Shown here: piece by piece, positions 11,957 to 24,950 of the stretch
How the letters are laid out: the number at the start of each line of letters is the position of its first letter
Numbering within the stretch: position 1 is the stretch's first letter
Assembly (NCBI GenBank): GCA_002751075.1
Contig: NAOQ01000383.1
Coordinates: 29,759-71,708, forward strand
Length of the DNA stretch: 41,950 nucleotides
Origin: Ichthyophonus hoferi
Lineage: Eukaryota; Opisthokonta; Ichthyosporea; Ichthyophonida; Ichthyophonidae
Reading direction: 5' to 3'
Program-made: the position numbers and the translations under genes
Notes under the pieces: generated by a model
The model's input: only the letters and a program-made list of their open reading frames with translations
Databases searched by the model: none
Told to the model about the DNA's origin: nothing

Positions 11957-12700
11957 TTAGAAATATACCAAGCATACCCTGATACTATTGGAGATACCTG
12001 CTCTGGGACCGTCGGCGGCTGTTAATCGTTCTGTTATATTTTGTGTTGAGTGCCTCTCAACTTCATTGTAAAGTCCTTTCGTTGACTTTGACTGATGCCG
12101 GCTCACGAGTTTTCTCTCCCTTTTTATGATTTGAGTCTCTCGGCTCTGAATAACTAGTGATAAATCCTCCTCGCTGGAGCTTGACGGCACCTCAACCCTC
12201 TCCTTAATGGCTAGGTGTCTGGATATCCCCTGATGTCGATTTTAACCCTTTCTCAATAAATGAACGACCAGAGGACACTCAACTCTTGATCTCTCCAACC
12301 AAAAAATCGACACTCTGTCTTTTTAAACACTTTATTGTTCACACATGGGAACCCCCCTTTCTAATATCATAGGCCTCCTTAAGTACATGAAACTGCAACC
12401 TGGTACAGTTTCACAAATATGTGGGAAACATTCCAATAGTGCCTTTGTAAGACTGGGGACTATCCCATTCTGCCCACAACCACTTTGTAAGTGTGGGGAA
12501 TGTCCCTACAACCTTCTATTTATACTCTAATGAGGTCGTTATTAATCATGACTATTAATTAAGACATCACTCTTTAACAGTTATGTATTGCCAATTAAAA
12601 GGGTTTAACTTTATCCAATCATAGAGAGGTTAGTAACTAATTACTAAACACAATTTACAACTAATTAACCTCTCACTTGGTGCAATGTAACAACGGTCTA
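11957..12700 (-). mobile_element. LTR-retroelement-like fossil: LTR-like block plus adjoining coding remnant
   Basis: On the minus strand, about 12700-12230 looks like an LTR end region: AATAAA followed by a short run resembling R-U5. It is followed leftwards (12190-11990) by a Ser/Glu- and Arg-rich coding remnant with SSSSEEDLSLVIQSRET. The part around 12540-12690 is repeated, diverged, in the same orientation at about 14020-14180. The element is broken and appears old. Family assignment beyond LTR-like is not possible from what I see. Confidence 0.4.
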
Positions 12701-13559
12701 ATTCCTTAAGTCGAGGCCTATCCCACATAAATAAAACTCTATCATACTTTGACAGATACTGATTCGTTCACTTAATATATATCCATGTGTATTGGATGTA
12801 GAAACATCACCACATCATCATATTGTGTTATAAGGCATATGCAATGAATATTATGATACAAACGGATAGATATATTATTACTATTTCAGATAGCATTACC
12901 CTAAGTCATACAACTAATATACATACATACGTTTATAATTTTATTATCTCAATATATACTCATTTTTACAAAACAAAATCATAAATTTAATGTTTAGAAA
13001 AAACTGTAGGCATAAACTATATAGCCAAAAGGGACCTGGTTTTGGGAGATGAAGTAATTACCAGTGATCCAATTGATATACTTTACTTTAACTTTATAAA
13101 AGTTTCAAAGTGGCTTCTACTATCATAGTGATATTATGTTCTCATAATAAAAGACAGGAGAAATATCAAAACAGTCTCTCTACACTAAATATTTATTACA
13201 TGTCAATGAGTATGCACATATTTGTAGTCATGTGGATTAATCATATAATATGGGTGAATTTATCTGGCCATAATAAAAACATATTTGGACCTTTCAATGC
13301 AAGCACTAGACTAAAAGATCCTTAAACATCTAAAATTTTATAATTTTTTCTAACTCAAATAGAAATAAATTCTTGCTCCTGTTTTCTGTGTAAGCAGTAA
13401 ATCTTCAATTAATAGATTAATAATAAAGAAAATGAATATATACACAGAGATTTATAATTAAAATGTAGTAATCTCAGTTACAGAGCATTAGGGTCATCTG
13501 CCTTCTATTGTTATGCTCTTTTTTATCCAGTCATCAGAGCTATATCTATTTGTTAGAGG

Positions 13560-14180
13560 GTGCTTCGCTCACATCTGTAATGTGCCCGTTGCTAGTTGAA
13601 TCAGAAGATACAATAGACGAAGTACTTGAGTCTTCAAGTATTCACTAGAACTTAATGATGAAGACAATTGTGTAGTGTTGACCGCAATTGACTGAGGGCA
13701 AAAGCTTTTGGTCGTTACTGCGGTATAGGCTGTTCTTTCTTGATTCGCCGAGTCTGATGATGGTACCATGACTCTGGTGTTCTTTGATATCCTCGAGGAT
13801 CCGCTTGCCGTTCTTGGAGTTAATGTAATGACTCTGATTAGGTATTTTATGCCAGGTACTGTGTGCAACAACCTAAATGGGGCCAATCATGAATATTCTT
13901 ATTGGCTAATACAATCATGAAATATCCCAGAGATCCACTAGGATTGTTGGATCTTATCTTAATAAAATACTTAATTTTGGTTGGTACAAAAAATGTGCGA
14001 TCCACAATCTTGGAATCTGACTTTGCACTTAACTATTAATAGTTATTTACAGCTTAAGCCAATAGTATGACTCTGATTGGATAGTTTATGTACACGTATA
14101 CTAACCAATTATAGAGAGTTTAATAACTAATTACTTCACACAATTATAAATAATTAAACTAATCTACGTACTAGCTTTTT
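13560..14180 (-). mobile_element. Composite transposon fossil sharing two repeat families
   Basis: Holds a coding-like minus-strand remnant (13560-13870). At 13876-13970 is a block clearly related to the outer parts of the inverted arms at 15211-17278 (shared ATTCTTATTGGCTAAT and the following 50 bases). At 14020-14180 is a block related to 12540-12690. The order suggests one element inserted near or into another. Broken, old, family unassigned. Confidence 0.45.
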
Positions 14181-14552
14181 TATAACAACACTATTAACAC
14201 AAAATCAAATGATGCAGTAAGATTATTAACTAGAGTGCTTTAAACAAGCTTTAAATGCCATCCACAATAAGTATCTGTAATATTATTTCTGATTACTCAA
14301 TCTTATTGAACTTAAATTTGGTCTACATTATGAGTATCATATAATTAATAGTTAACAAGATATTAATTATATGAAAATGATAGTAGACTAGTTTTTTGCA
14401 GACTTGAAAGAGAGATTTCCGAATCGTAACTATATACACAGCCTAAGTGAAAGATAACTATAGCTAAAGTATTTAATTACTCAATACTAGCCTATTCATA
14501 ACTTTTGTATAAATCAATAATTACTGATTAGATTATCAAGTAGTCTATATAT

Positions 14553-14771
14553 CTAGCATGCTATATTTAGAAAGTTTTTAAGGGTTCTGCCTGTAACAGG
14601 ATCTACCTCTTGTTTTCCTGCAGTTAGACTGAATAAGGCTCTTTTGCCTTTATTTATTTGTTTACTTTTAATTATATTTGGCATATGTAATGAGTGAGAT
14701 AATTTTTCAATCATTATTTCCAATTGGGAATTGTGATCACTTGTGGTCACGTTATTCACTTTAATCCCCAA
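14553..14771 (-). mobile_element. Coding remnant, probably from a mobile element
   Basis: A 72-codon minus-strand frame with helical, polar composition (EIMIEKLSHSLHMPNI, KRALFSLTAGKQEVDPVTG). It lies among repeated blocks and resembles in style the Gln-rich helical stretch in the spacer of the neighbouring inverted-arm element. No host-gene splice structure is evident. Assignment to a mobile element is by context only. Confidence 0.3.
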
Positions 14772-15210
14772 TTACGTCATGTGATCCCATGTCTCCCAAG
14801 ATCCCTACAATTCCAAAAAACCAAGAACTTCTAGATCTGTAACTTACTCGGTATCCTACCATAGTATAAATTATAGCTATTTTCTTATATACATTATTAT
14901 TATAGAATGTTCCCTTCTACATTCAGACAAGTTGATGGTAGACATATCAATTCAATAAATTTATTGGTAATATTACTATCAGTGAAAACAGAACACACCA
15001 ACACATCATTTTATAATTGGTAAACAGGAACCTGAATCATTCAGAGACATTAAATAGCATATAATACATAGAAAGATCTGTTATATAGAGTTTAAATGCT
15101 TGGCTCTTCAATTATTACAACTATTAACAAACTAGTTGTGCTACCATATTTCATAATTCTAAACACAGTAATGCTTAGAAACAACAAAATACCTAAATAA
15201 ACAATATATT

Positions 15211-17278
15211 ACGACCAGAATTTCTGATTGAAAATTGCAATTACAAGCAATCTAAAAATCTACTAAAATTTCAGAGTGCCAAGAGCAATTAGAATAATCG
15301 TGTTGGAACCAAAATGTTCAATGCCTTTTTTGCTACAGTTTATTTCTTTATGTTACAAGACCTTTAACTCTAAATGAATTCGTAATTTTAAAAAGATTAG
15401 TCGATGCATAGTTTGCAAGCACTTGCATTAGAGCTATTAGCTATTCTAGTAAGGAAGCACTAGTATATCCTGATTAAGATAGGATCAGACATCCCAAGTG
15501 GATCTTTGTGATCTTTTATAATTTGTATTGGCCATTAATAATATTTGTGATTAATCCCATTTAATAGCCAAAAGCTGGAACTAGTGGTAAAACAAACGTG
15601 TAAAAGGAACGGTTCTAGACAGAGCTATAAATATTAATAAACCAGATCTATTGGCAGGCACCCGAGTAGAGAGCCAAAAATAAAAAAAACCAATTATTTT
15701 AAATAAGAGACTATGAACAGGCACAAAAGAAAGCCCCAACAAGGAACAGAAGAACAGAAGACAAAGCAAGAGCAACATATATTTTTATTCACAGTACACA
15801 TACATACCCACTATCAACTGTAATAGGTACCGTAAATATTGACAAGGCGTCTATCCCCATTGATAATGACGATTCCAAAAGATCAATGGTTAATATAAAT
15901 TTGGCAATGTATAACATGATTACAGTTCAGCATACTAAATATGACGACAGCAACTTACTCATATAAGGAAAGAAACTTTGACCCTACGAATAACCCCACT
16001 AGATCTGATTCGATTTGAGTCAGATTCTTTTCTTAATAGGGTTATGGGCCCTTCTCGCACGCTTCCAATCAACAACTCCCAACTCTCTCCAAAAACTCAA
16101 GAGCCCTTTACTTTTGATCCAACCATTTCTCCTTTACCTATAGACACCAATCAGCAACTTCACTAGCGCGCTTCCTGTAATACGCAGCAAGACATTACTA
16201 TATCTCAAACACCTAGGGACGGCAACACTTCTTAAAACAAAATGCAATCAGATTTCCACAACACCATTGATGCTATACTACAACAAAATACACAGTGTAA
16301 TCAGTTGATGCAACAAGTCATCGAACAAATGTAAAAAATATCTGCCCAATTAAACATAATCGGTCAGAAACAAAATACCAAACCTACAGTACCCATGGAT
16401 ACTAATCAATTTCAACAGAAAATAAGTAAACCAATTAACCATATTAAGAAAAGAATTTGATTCGGATCGATTCGGATCTAGTGGGGTGATTCATAGGATC
16501 CAAGTTTCTTCGCTTATTTGAATTAAGTTCTCGCGGTCTTATTCAGTGGGATGACCTGTAATCGTGTTATCCTCTGCCGAATTTGTACCAACCCTTACTC
16601 TTTTGGAATTGTCGGCATCAATGGAAATAGACACCTTGTTAGTATCTACGGTACCTATAATAGTGCGAATGTGTGTATGCTGTGAGTGAAGATATGCTAA
16701 CATCTTTTGTTCTTGCTCTATCTTCTGCTCTTCTGTTTCTTGTTTAGGTTTCCTTTTGTGCCTGTTTATAGTCTCTTATTTAAGATAGTTATTTTTATTT
16801 TTGGTTCTCCAATGGGGAGCCTGCCAATAGATTTGGTTTGTTGGTATTTCCCCTCCCAGCTCAGTCCAAAACCGTTCCTTTCATATATTTGGTTTGCCGC
16901 CAGTACCAGCTTTTGGTTAACTTAAATGCAACCAATCACAAATATTCTTATTGGCTAATATAATTCATTAAAGATTACAGAGACCCACTAGGGATGTCCG
17001 ATCCTATCTCGATAAGGTTAAACCAGTGTTTCCTTGTTTGAATGGCTCATTAGCTTTTATGTAAGTGCTTGCCAACTATGCATCGACAAATCAATTTAAA
17101 ATTATGTGTTCATTTAGAGTTAAAGGTCTTGTAACGTAAAGAAATAAACTGTAACAAAAAAAAAGCATTGAACGCATTGGCTCCAACACTATTATTTTAA
17201 TAGATCTTGGCACTCTGAAATTCCAGTAGATTTTTTTATCACTTGTGATTGCCATTTTCGATCAAAACATTTGGTCGC
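15211..17278. mobile_element. Inverted-arm element: two ~840-base arms around a ~390-base spacer
   Basis: The left arm (15211-16044) and right arm (16436-17278) are inverted copies of each other, alignable almost end to end by eye. The outermost shared bases are CGACCA on the left and TGGTCG on the right. Read outward-in, each arm has a leader, then a coding-like part (Gln/Lys-rich helix, then IGTV and SIDAD-type residues). The spacer (16045-16435) carries Gln-rich helical coding remnants. Possible readings: a foldback transposon with very long inverted repeats, or two LTR-like units joined head to head. TGG at the arm edge would fit a primer-binding site but is weak evidence. The element is broken. 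Divergence between arms suggests it is not recent. A related fragment is at 13876-13970. Confidence 0.65.
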
Positions 17279-17760
17279 ATCGCAGCACAATACGATCAGT
17301 TTGCACCTGATCAAAAGCAGCAAACATATTAACATATTGCCTCAATAATATTTAAATCTTAACCAATTGGTTATGTCCCAGGAATCCAGGGAAGAACGGA
17401 AACAAATATTCGAGATATATGCAACTAAATCAAGCCTTCATTCCAGATCAAGTCAGAATCGCCAATGAAGACAAAGCTTCTTTCTCCCTAGACTCTTTCA
17501 AGACCAAGAAAATATATGCATACGCATCTAAGCCCTGATAAGGAGGCTATGATCATCAACCTCACCTCAAAACAACTAAAGCCAATCTAGAGATAAGAGA
17601 GATTCACATTTCCTTAGATAGAGACTTGACTTTCAGCTATACCGCACGGGCCCAAAGTATGAAGTAAATTTCAAATTGCACTAGATACCAAATTACATAA
17701 ACTGGAATCAACACAAACAATACCAATAATACAAATTTAAATCAAAGATAGTGAATATAT
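17279..17760 (+). mobile_element. Coding-like remnant next to the inverted-arm element
   Basis: Downstream of the right arm, plus-strand sequence to about 17660 has coding character, with residues such as FIPDQVRIANEDKASFSLDS, and is closed by AT-rich DNA. It may be the internal body of the element to which the right arm belongs. Broken fossil; family not recognised. Confidence 0.3.
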
Positions 17761-18175
17761 ATATATAGGGCCCCATTCCTTTTTAAACTTTAATCCTAAT
17801 ATAACGTTGGTCAAACTCATTACAAATCCAAATATATTCTTATAAAATCAAAGTTATTACCTTCAAAATTGTCCGAGTATGATTGCTCGGGAAGTAATAT
17901 CCATGGTGATACCATCATTGTTGCTGATTGGATGCTGGTCTTTTGTACATTACAAATATATAAACACCTCATTTTATGATCATCTATTATATACCAAGGC
18001 TGTTCATTTTAAAATATATTTAGCATATTTTTATATATATATTTTTTAAAAAAACTATGACCTACTCCGTGATTCATCGTTGTAATTAGTGCTGAAAAAA
18101 AAAAGCTACTGTAGAAATAGTAATAGAAAATATTGATTTCAAATAAAACTATGGAAATCATACTACCTCTTTGGG

Positions 18176-18880
18176 TTAAGTCACTATCCAATTATCTAGA
18201 TCCTGATAAATAAGAGACCAATCAAAAATCAAATAAAACCTTCCTGCCACCCCAATTACAAACACCATTAATTCTAATTGCGCTACTAATGATATAAAGT
18301 CAAATAATAATCTTAGCTTGATCACTAGCACAGCAATCATCAGTACAGTTTTATGCCTTGCGGAATTAAATAGATTCTGTAGTTTTCCTTCAATAACCAT
18401 ATTTGAACACATCACCGTATTAGGACTTAGTTTTAACTAATAAAATAATTATAACTATATTTATTTTGCCTATGTTAGCTGGTTCTATCTCTCCGATATT
18501 AATCCTCAATTGGTCTACGTTATTCAACCGGGATTAATATGTTTGTTGTTCCGTTTATTGAAACCCTTCCCTTCCTGTGTATGGTAGGACCTAAAATACT
18601 ACTATGACAGGCGCTACTGCTTGAGATTACCCCATTATATCTCTAATCACTATGTCCCCTCAGTACCGTTGCCACACCTAACAACCTAGATTGTATCTAC
18701 GTATATTAACTCAATTATGATATCAACTGCATTCTTTTATTGGCTCAATCAAATATCTCAATCAGGACGTAATGCATTAATAAATCCTAGATTAAACCAC
18801 AGCCAATCAATTGTTACTAACTCGACTTAATCTACATTAAACAGCTTATACGCATATATCATAGACTAGGTAAAGTGTAG
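18176..18880 (-). mobile_element. Second LTR-like fossil block
   Basis: On the minus strand this block has the same layout as 11957-12700: a sequence with AATAAA (near 18565), followed by an ATTGAGGATTAATATCGG stretch that recalls the end of the earlier block, then a leftward coding-like remnant to 18176. Similarity between the two is in layout and short matches rather than long alignment. Broken and old; LTR-like origin is a tentative reading. Confidence 0.3.
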
Positions 18881-19378
18881 ACCATACAGACTTTCTTTCT
18901 CCAAACACCTCCTTATAAAGCACACTAAATAATAATAATAAAAAAATTATATAGTATCCTTTGTTAACAACAATAGATAAAAAAGAAAATTTATTAGATG
19001 TTTAACCATATACCCCCATCTTCGACTTTCTTATATATAACAATCCATTAAGCTGAGGGGGCACTCCTACAACATACATACATATGACTACCGTGCTCCC
19101 TAATATGCTGCTCTTACATGCGATGTTGTCAAGTATTTTTAAAAGCATCTAAATAAAAAATACAATAGCAGCTATGGAAACAAGAGTTAAAAACGCCATG
19201 ATATTATGATATATATATATATACATATATATACCAAAAATCAATATGGAAGTACACACATAACGTAGTGTATCTTCCTCTCTGTACTTATCGTTTTACA
19301 CATAACCCGGGTAGAGTAAGAATAATAGCACTTTAACTAATTAACACAGTACTACAATGTCCCCTATTCAATCAGATC

Positions 19379-22300
19379 TTATTCAAGCAGAGCTCTGATA
19401 CTCTTAGGTGTGTCGGCATCTTGGAGGTGTTTCGTAGAGAATCTCAAAGCGTTCAGTAGGTTCCCGGTCTGGGGTAGACGCTCTTTCAGCACTCGCACAA
19501 CGTTGCGGGTCTGTATAGTAGATTGGAGTAGAGTAGAGTATAGTATATATATGTATAGGGTAAGTAGGTTAGTATAGTAAAGTATATATATAATGATCGA
19601 GTATTAGCATGGGTGGGCTTACATATACATACAAATATACATACACATCACATGACTGTATATAAGAGAGTTTATCTTGGTGCGAGTACATCCGTGTATG
19701 TGTGTATTTTGTAGAGTATGAGAATGTAAGGTCTAATTATCCACATTTTTCATTATTCTAAGGGTTTATGTATATATCCATATACATGCATGCATATGCT
19801 TTAGAATGTGAATTATATAACATATGGTAACACAAACCATCATCCTGCTTATCATGTCTTACTATAAACACCTCTAGATCTCGCTTGTATCATGGCATTG
19901 ACTCGGCACTAACATTGGGAGGATAGCATAGAAAGATGTATACAAGAAACAAAGAATAAGAATTAAACAGAAAATACAATTGGATATTAAATGAAAGCCA
20001 GCCATGTTAGAGAATAGTGAATCATGCCTATATATATATACATAAGGACTAGAACATACATCAAGTATGGATTTCTTGCAAAAGGCACCGGAGGGTTGCA
20101 CGTGGTCGTAAAGAATGACGCAGCCAGTCATAACCCTCATACACAGTACTAAGGTGTCTTTGTTTTTGAATCGACACACCGCATCCCTATGTGTATAGGT
20201 GTGTGTATATGTGTATATAGATTATGTATATGCGGTATAGAATAAGAAAGTATAGGATAGTATAGTGTGGGTTGGCAACAGACGGGTGCTAAGGAAATGT
20301 AAGTCATTAAGTAATATATTAAGTATCTATAGGCACATTACATTAAAATTAATGTCATACAGTTCACTCTACACCCTATGTTCCCTATTCAAAACAAAAC
20401 CAACCAAATACCTATCTAATCTAACCAACCAAATATTGGTACCTACGTTTTTTCTATATCAATACCAATGCATATACCCTCTGACTGGCCCATACCAACA
20501 CACTCCCTCCTTCTTATTGGCCTTCTTTCTTTTATCGCTCATGAACTACGCTCCTTACCCCTTACCCTCCCTTTACAGGGCCTGATAATCAACCAATCCA
20601 GACAGACTTACGTGTTTTCTACCATGCCTCGGCACACCTCGGATATAACCGCGAAACAGTCCGTGATATTCTCCAATGGTACGTCTCCCTAAAGGAAGTG
20701 GCTTACGGTCAATAGATCTATGTACATAGGCAAGTTTTTAATCCTTATACACCATTGGTGCATATCTCTATTATATTTTACTTCATGTAGCCACATTATG
20801 ATATGTTGGTATATATATAGGATTATATGAAAACAGAAAAACTACTCTAATGTATCTTTTTTCATTTAATAAAAAAATGTTGGGTATGTAAGTTCACAGT
20901 AATATAATAATCACGTAATATGAGTAAGTATGATTAGAGTTCGGGTAGTGATAGTACAGCAGTATATGCATGTAACCAATAGATAGACACCATGACCATA
21001 ACAAGGTAGATATGTTATTGGCTGTACAGGTACCAATGAAAAGTATCATAACATACCTGTTGTGCGAATTGGGAGACTATGGTGATAGTACAGTTTAGGA
21101 AGGGGGTGGGGTAAGCATAGAAGAGGGACATCCTATTGGCCAGCTCGTCACCCACTACCACCTCATTCTGCGACTAGTCCAATAAGAAAAAAAGAAAAAA
21201 AAGACGGGTAACTTATGAGAAAGACATTTTGGGCCAATTAAGATCTACTTTTAAATAAGCTGCCCAATCATATTCAACCTATATATATATATATATATAT
21301 ATAAGTGAATATTACCATAGCGATTTATGGAATTTGTATTTTTGAGTGAATGCTTGTATCCCCCTAGAGGAGGAAAAAGGCGGGGCTTATAGGTAGAGGG
21401 TAGATGTACCTATATATGTAACAGTACTAGTGCCTTCACATATACATGCACACCTCTCCCTCCCCTATAACCCTATATATATATATATATATATAGACAT
21501 ATAACCATATATAGACCTAAAACTACAGCCATATGATCACGGGCCTATCAGGCCTACTCTTACCCCTGGGTGCATTTTCATTCGGGATACCATGCGACGA
21601 TAGTAACTAAAGTCATTTTGGATGGCTGGGTTGCTCATCTTAAAGTCATCAGCTGAGAAAGAGAGAGAGAGAGGCAGTAGGGTATTAGGGTACTAGGTAG
21701 AGGTAGGAGAGGGTGGGAGGATGTGTCGTAGGGTATATATGTATATGTATATATATATGGAGTGCAGTAGAATGTGCTACACCCAAAATAATAAAATAAT
21801 AATAATAACAATAATAGGAACAATAGCGATATTAATTCTAATAGTAATACTAATTATTAATGATAAAACTGCAAAAAGAGAAAGAAAAAGAAGAAGCAAG
21901 AGAATGGGAAAGGTAGCCAATCGTGTGTAATTATGTAATTATTAATACTAGCAAGGGTGTGTGTGTGTGTGTGGGGTGGGGGGGTTATTGTGAAACAACG
22001 AGTAAAAGACCTCAAGGCCTCAATTTACACATACTTCCATGTTAATATACAGACCCCCCTAGACCTCTGTATACGTACCTGTAAGCACAAAGTGCATAAT
22101 CTCGGCAAATTGCTTGGTAAGCGCCTGGCGGGCATCTAGACTCTTCGTTGTGGGCGTCTCTAGACAGAGTGCACGAAGTATCATAGGAACCGCCGCCTCT
22201 AATAGGTGGAAAGACAGGGCAATCAGAGTGAGGCAGGCGTCAGGTAAAGGTAAGGTATGGGTAGAATAGGGTAGGGTTGACAGTGTAACGCTGTCTATTA

Positions 22301-23650
22301 ATAGTCCTGTTTACTTATTGGTTACAAATGATAAAAGACTTGGGATTACATAGTTACAGGGAGAAAGGAGAAGGATAAAGTAAACAGTCCAATAAAAACA
22401 CTTACCTAGATTCTCGGCATATTCGTATACCTGCTTCAACTGTTGAATCAAAGGACATACCTGTAGACCAAAGCAATTTAATAACTGGTTGAAAAACACG
22501 TCATCCTCTTTTAACAGTGCACTGGTAATTAAAGAAAGAGTGTTTAATAGTATATATACATACACCTATATAGAGTATTGTCTCGTCTCATCCCACCTTA
22601 GATTACTAAAAAAATAATAACCAATTTTAGGAAGAACCAGAAAAGAATTATTGGCTCTAACGGGTTATTTACATCATACCGGGAAAACAAATGCACTAAA
22701 TTATTGAATAATTAAAGATTAAAGAGAGGTACATCACAGAAAGAAAATTAAATAAGGTAGAGGTAACAAGCCTATATAGTACTTAGGATGTATGTAAGAT
22801 ATATCCTACCCTCTCCCTCTTCCTCTCCCTCTCCCTCTCTCCCCTATGTCCTCACTTACAGTTTGCCAGGTCTGTTCCTCTAATTTGGGGTTGGCTATGG
22901 CTTGCCTAATCGCCTCGGAGGCTCCTTCGTAATGTTTCAACTGTTCTAAAACGGCAGTGGAGTCCTGAAGTTTCTCGGACACAAATCTATACACGGTCTC
23001 TTCCTGGTGGGTAGGTTCAGCATCTGTGTTGTAAAAGGCAAGAGAGAAAAAGATGTAGAGAAAGAGAGGGAGAGGGAGAAGGAGAAGGAGAAGGAAGAAG
23101 AAGAGTAAAAGATGAAACGAGAGAAACAAAAGGTCAGCCCTAAGAGCTATGGGATTACAGGTACAGCTGAACTAGTTAAAGTGAAACCCATAATAAAGCA
23201 CCTAGAGAAGAAAGAGGCGGACTTAAGTAAGAAATTATCGTTAGAGAGAGACAGTCTATAGGCTGCAGGTCATAAGGGAATAGATTCATATAAAAAACAT
23301 AACATAATTGGACATATATCAGGGTGATGATGGACGTAGGCACATGTCAATAAGCTTACTAATAAGTACAGATCTATCTATATCTATATATATCTATATA
23401 TGATGAGCAGGCTCCTACAGGAATTACATTATGGTGAGAGGCTAATATGGAGTGAGAGAAAGAGTGAAGTGTGATGCCAGAGAACGAACAACCAAGAAAA
23501 AGACAAACAGGTAATAAATAAAAAATCATAGCAACATAAAGTAAGAAAGAAAAACAACAATAAAATCGGTTATTTACTTTCAAAATCCAAAAAAAGCTCT
23601 ACAGCCTCTTTCTTGTTCTCTTTGCGAAGAGAAGCAAATAATTGTCCCAT
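19379..23650 (-). CDS. CYRI (FAM49) family Rac1-binding protein, complete
   Basis: Orthologue of human CYRI-A/CYRI-B, which bind active Rac1 through a DUF1394 fold and restrain the Scar/WAVE complex at the membrane. Nine exons: 23650-23578, 23023-22860, 22460-22406, 22198-22079, 21652-21564, 21167-21057, 20688-20612, 20186-20060, 19510-19379. Every phase matches, giving 315 residues (human CYRIB 324). It starts MGQLF, with a Gly2 as in the myristoylated human protein, and LFLDFEN matches human [24 protein letters not shown] contains R156-R157, equal to human R160-R161 that contact Rac1. [18 protein letters not shown] and [12 protein letters not shown] are near-identical to human. The protein ends SIRALLE. 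An untranslated exon upstream ends at a GTAAGT donor at 24525. No lost residue or frame problem is seen; it appears functional. Confidence 0.96.
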
Positions 23651-24518
23651 AGTACTCTGCGGATAATAATACAATTAAAATGCAAATAATAATGATAGGG
23701 CTTGGTTGAATAGAAGGACGGGCAAGGTATATATGGTTATTAAACACGACAACCAGAGGTACATTACACGAATACTTCATTTTATTCTCCCTTATCTCTG
23801 CCTATAAATATCTTTCATGTTCACCTTTTCTTTTTCTATTTCTCGGCCATATATACACAAAAAAATCATAAGACTATTGGTAGACTATTTTTTAAAGAGT
23901 ATTAATAAATACAATAATCACTTGGAAGGTACTAAAATGACATAAAGCCTCACACTGTAATATTCTATTGGGTATTCAATTAAGATAAAATTATTATTAC
24001 TATTATTATTATTATTACGCTGAGTGCAACTAAGGAAAAGCATGTCTTCCACAGGGGGATATAGATACCGCCATAGTAACACCATAGCCAACCACATAAA
24101 ACAATAGGAACACAGAAGATTATATAGTACATACATACCACTATGCATGGTTATACCGAATATTTCTTTCATATAATAATAGCCTGTAAAACAGGTCAAA
24201 AGGGTGTCTATTTATTAGGATGACTTATATTTAACCAAAAAATAGTTCACACGTATATGAATGATGATAAAAGGACTATATGTAAATATGCTATATCCGA
24301 TATTTGTAGTTATTACATAAGATTATTTTTTAAAACAAGGTAACTTGGCAGATCTATTGCTGATAATAATATTGAATTATGTTTGAGGTAAATATACTGT
24401 CGTCATAATTACATTGCTTAAGAAAAAACTACATGATTTAAAAAAACACTTCTACTATGCCGAAACATGAATAATTCTTCTCCTATCTTCCCCACACAAC
24501 TAACTAATAAGAACTATA

Positions 24519-24560
24519 ACTTACCGGGATGTATGCTTAGGTTGAGGTAACAGTTAATGT
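24519..24560 (-). promoter_or_regulatory. Probable 5' untranslated exon end of the CYRI gene
   Basis: On the minus strand the sequence ACATCCCG is followed by a consensus GTAAGT donor (exon edge 24525). The next minus-strand acceptor with coding is CCGCAG, six bases before the CYRI ATG. The simplest reading is a leader exon joined over a 868-base intron. The transcription start is not visible. Confidence 0.5.
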
Positions 24561-24854
24561 AGTATACAATACTTATGAATACTTATATCCGTCAGGGCAG
24601 AAAAAAGGAGAGTCACATATGATGTTTCTGATTATCCTACAATATTAATTGAAAAAGCAAGAATAAAATAAAGTACAACCGACTAAAATTAGTAAAATGA
24701 ATTGGTTATCTAAATATATATATACGCGTGCTGATGTTAATTAAAACTCTTCAAAGGGGCTTGTTTATATTTATACAATTAACTAGGTGACTATATTAAC
24801 TAATACATACACATAGATATGACAATAACATTACAGATAGATAGTAGTAACTTA

Positions 24855-24950
24855 TTAGTGCTTTTTTCGACCAGCTTGATCCGCCTCGCCCGTTATTGAC
24901 GCACCCCATCTGCCAGTTGAACAAGACACTGGCTTGGGGGTTTTATCATT
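24855..24950 (-). CDS. GC-rich coding-like 3' end, minus strand, unknown
   Basis: A distinctly GC-rich island in very AT-rich surroundings. On the minus strand it reads as a short C-terminus ending in TAA: VSCSTGRWGASITGEADQ then AGRKKH. A CCAG acceptor sits directly before VSC, and a GTAAGT donor follows a 16-base AG-flanked segment 40 bases upstream, so it may be a terminal exon of a small gene lying in tandem with CYRI. The upstream exons were not found. The plus-strand translation is also open, so strand is not certain. Confidence 0.3.
   Translation of the reverse strand, partial: NDKTPKPVSCSTGRWGASITGEADQAGRKKH

Noticed and set aside
24855-24950. tRNA gene, because of the GC-rich patch
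   Set aside because: No cloverleaf, A-box or B-box could be found on either strand.
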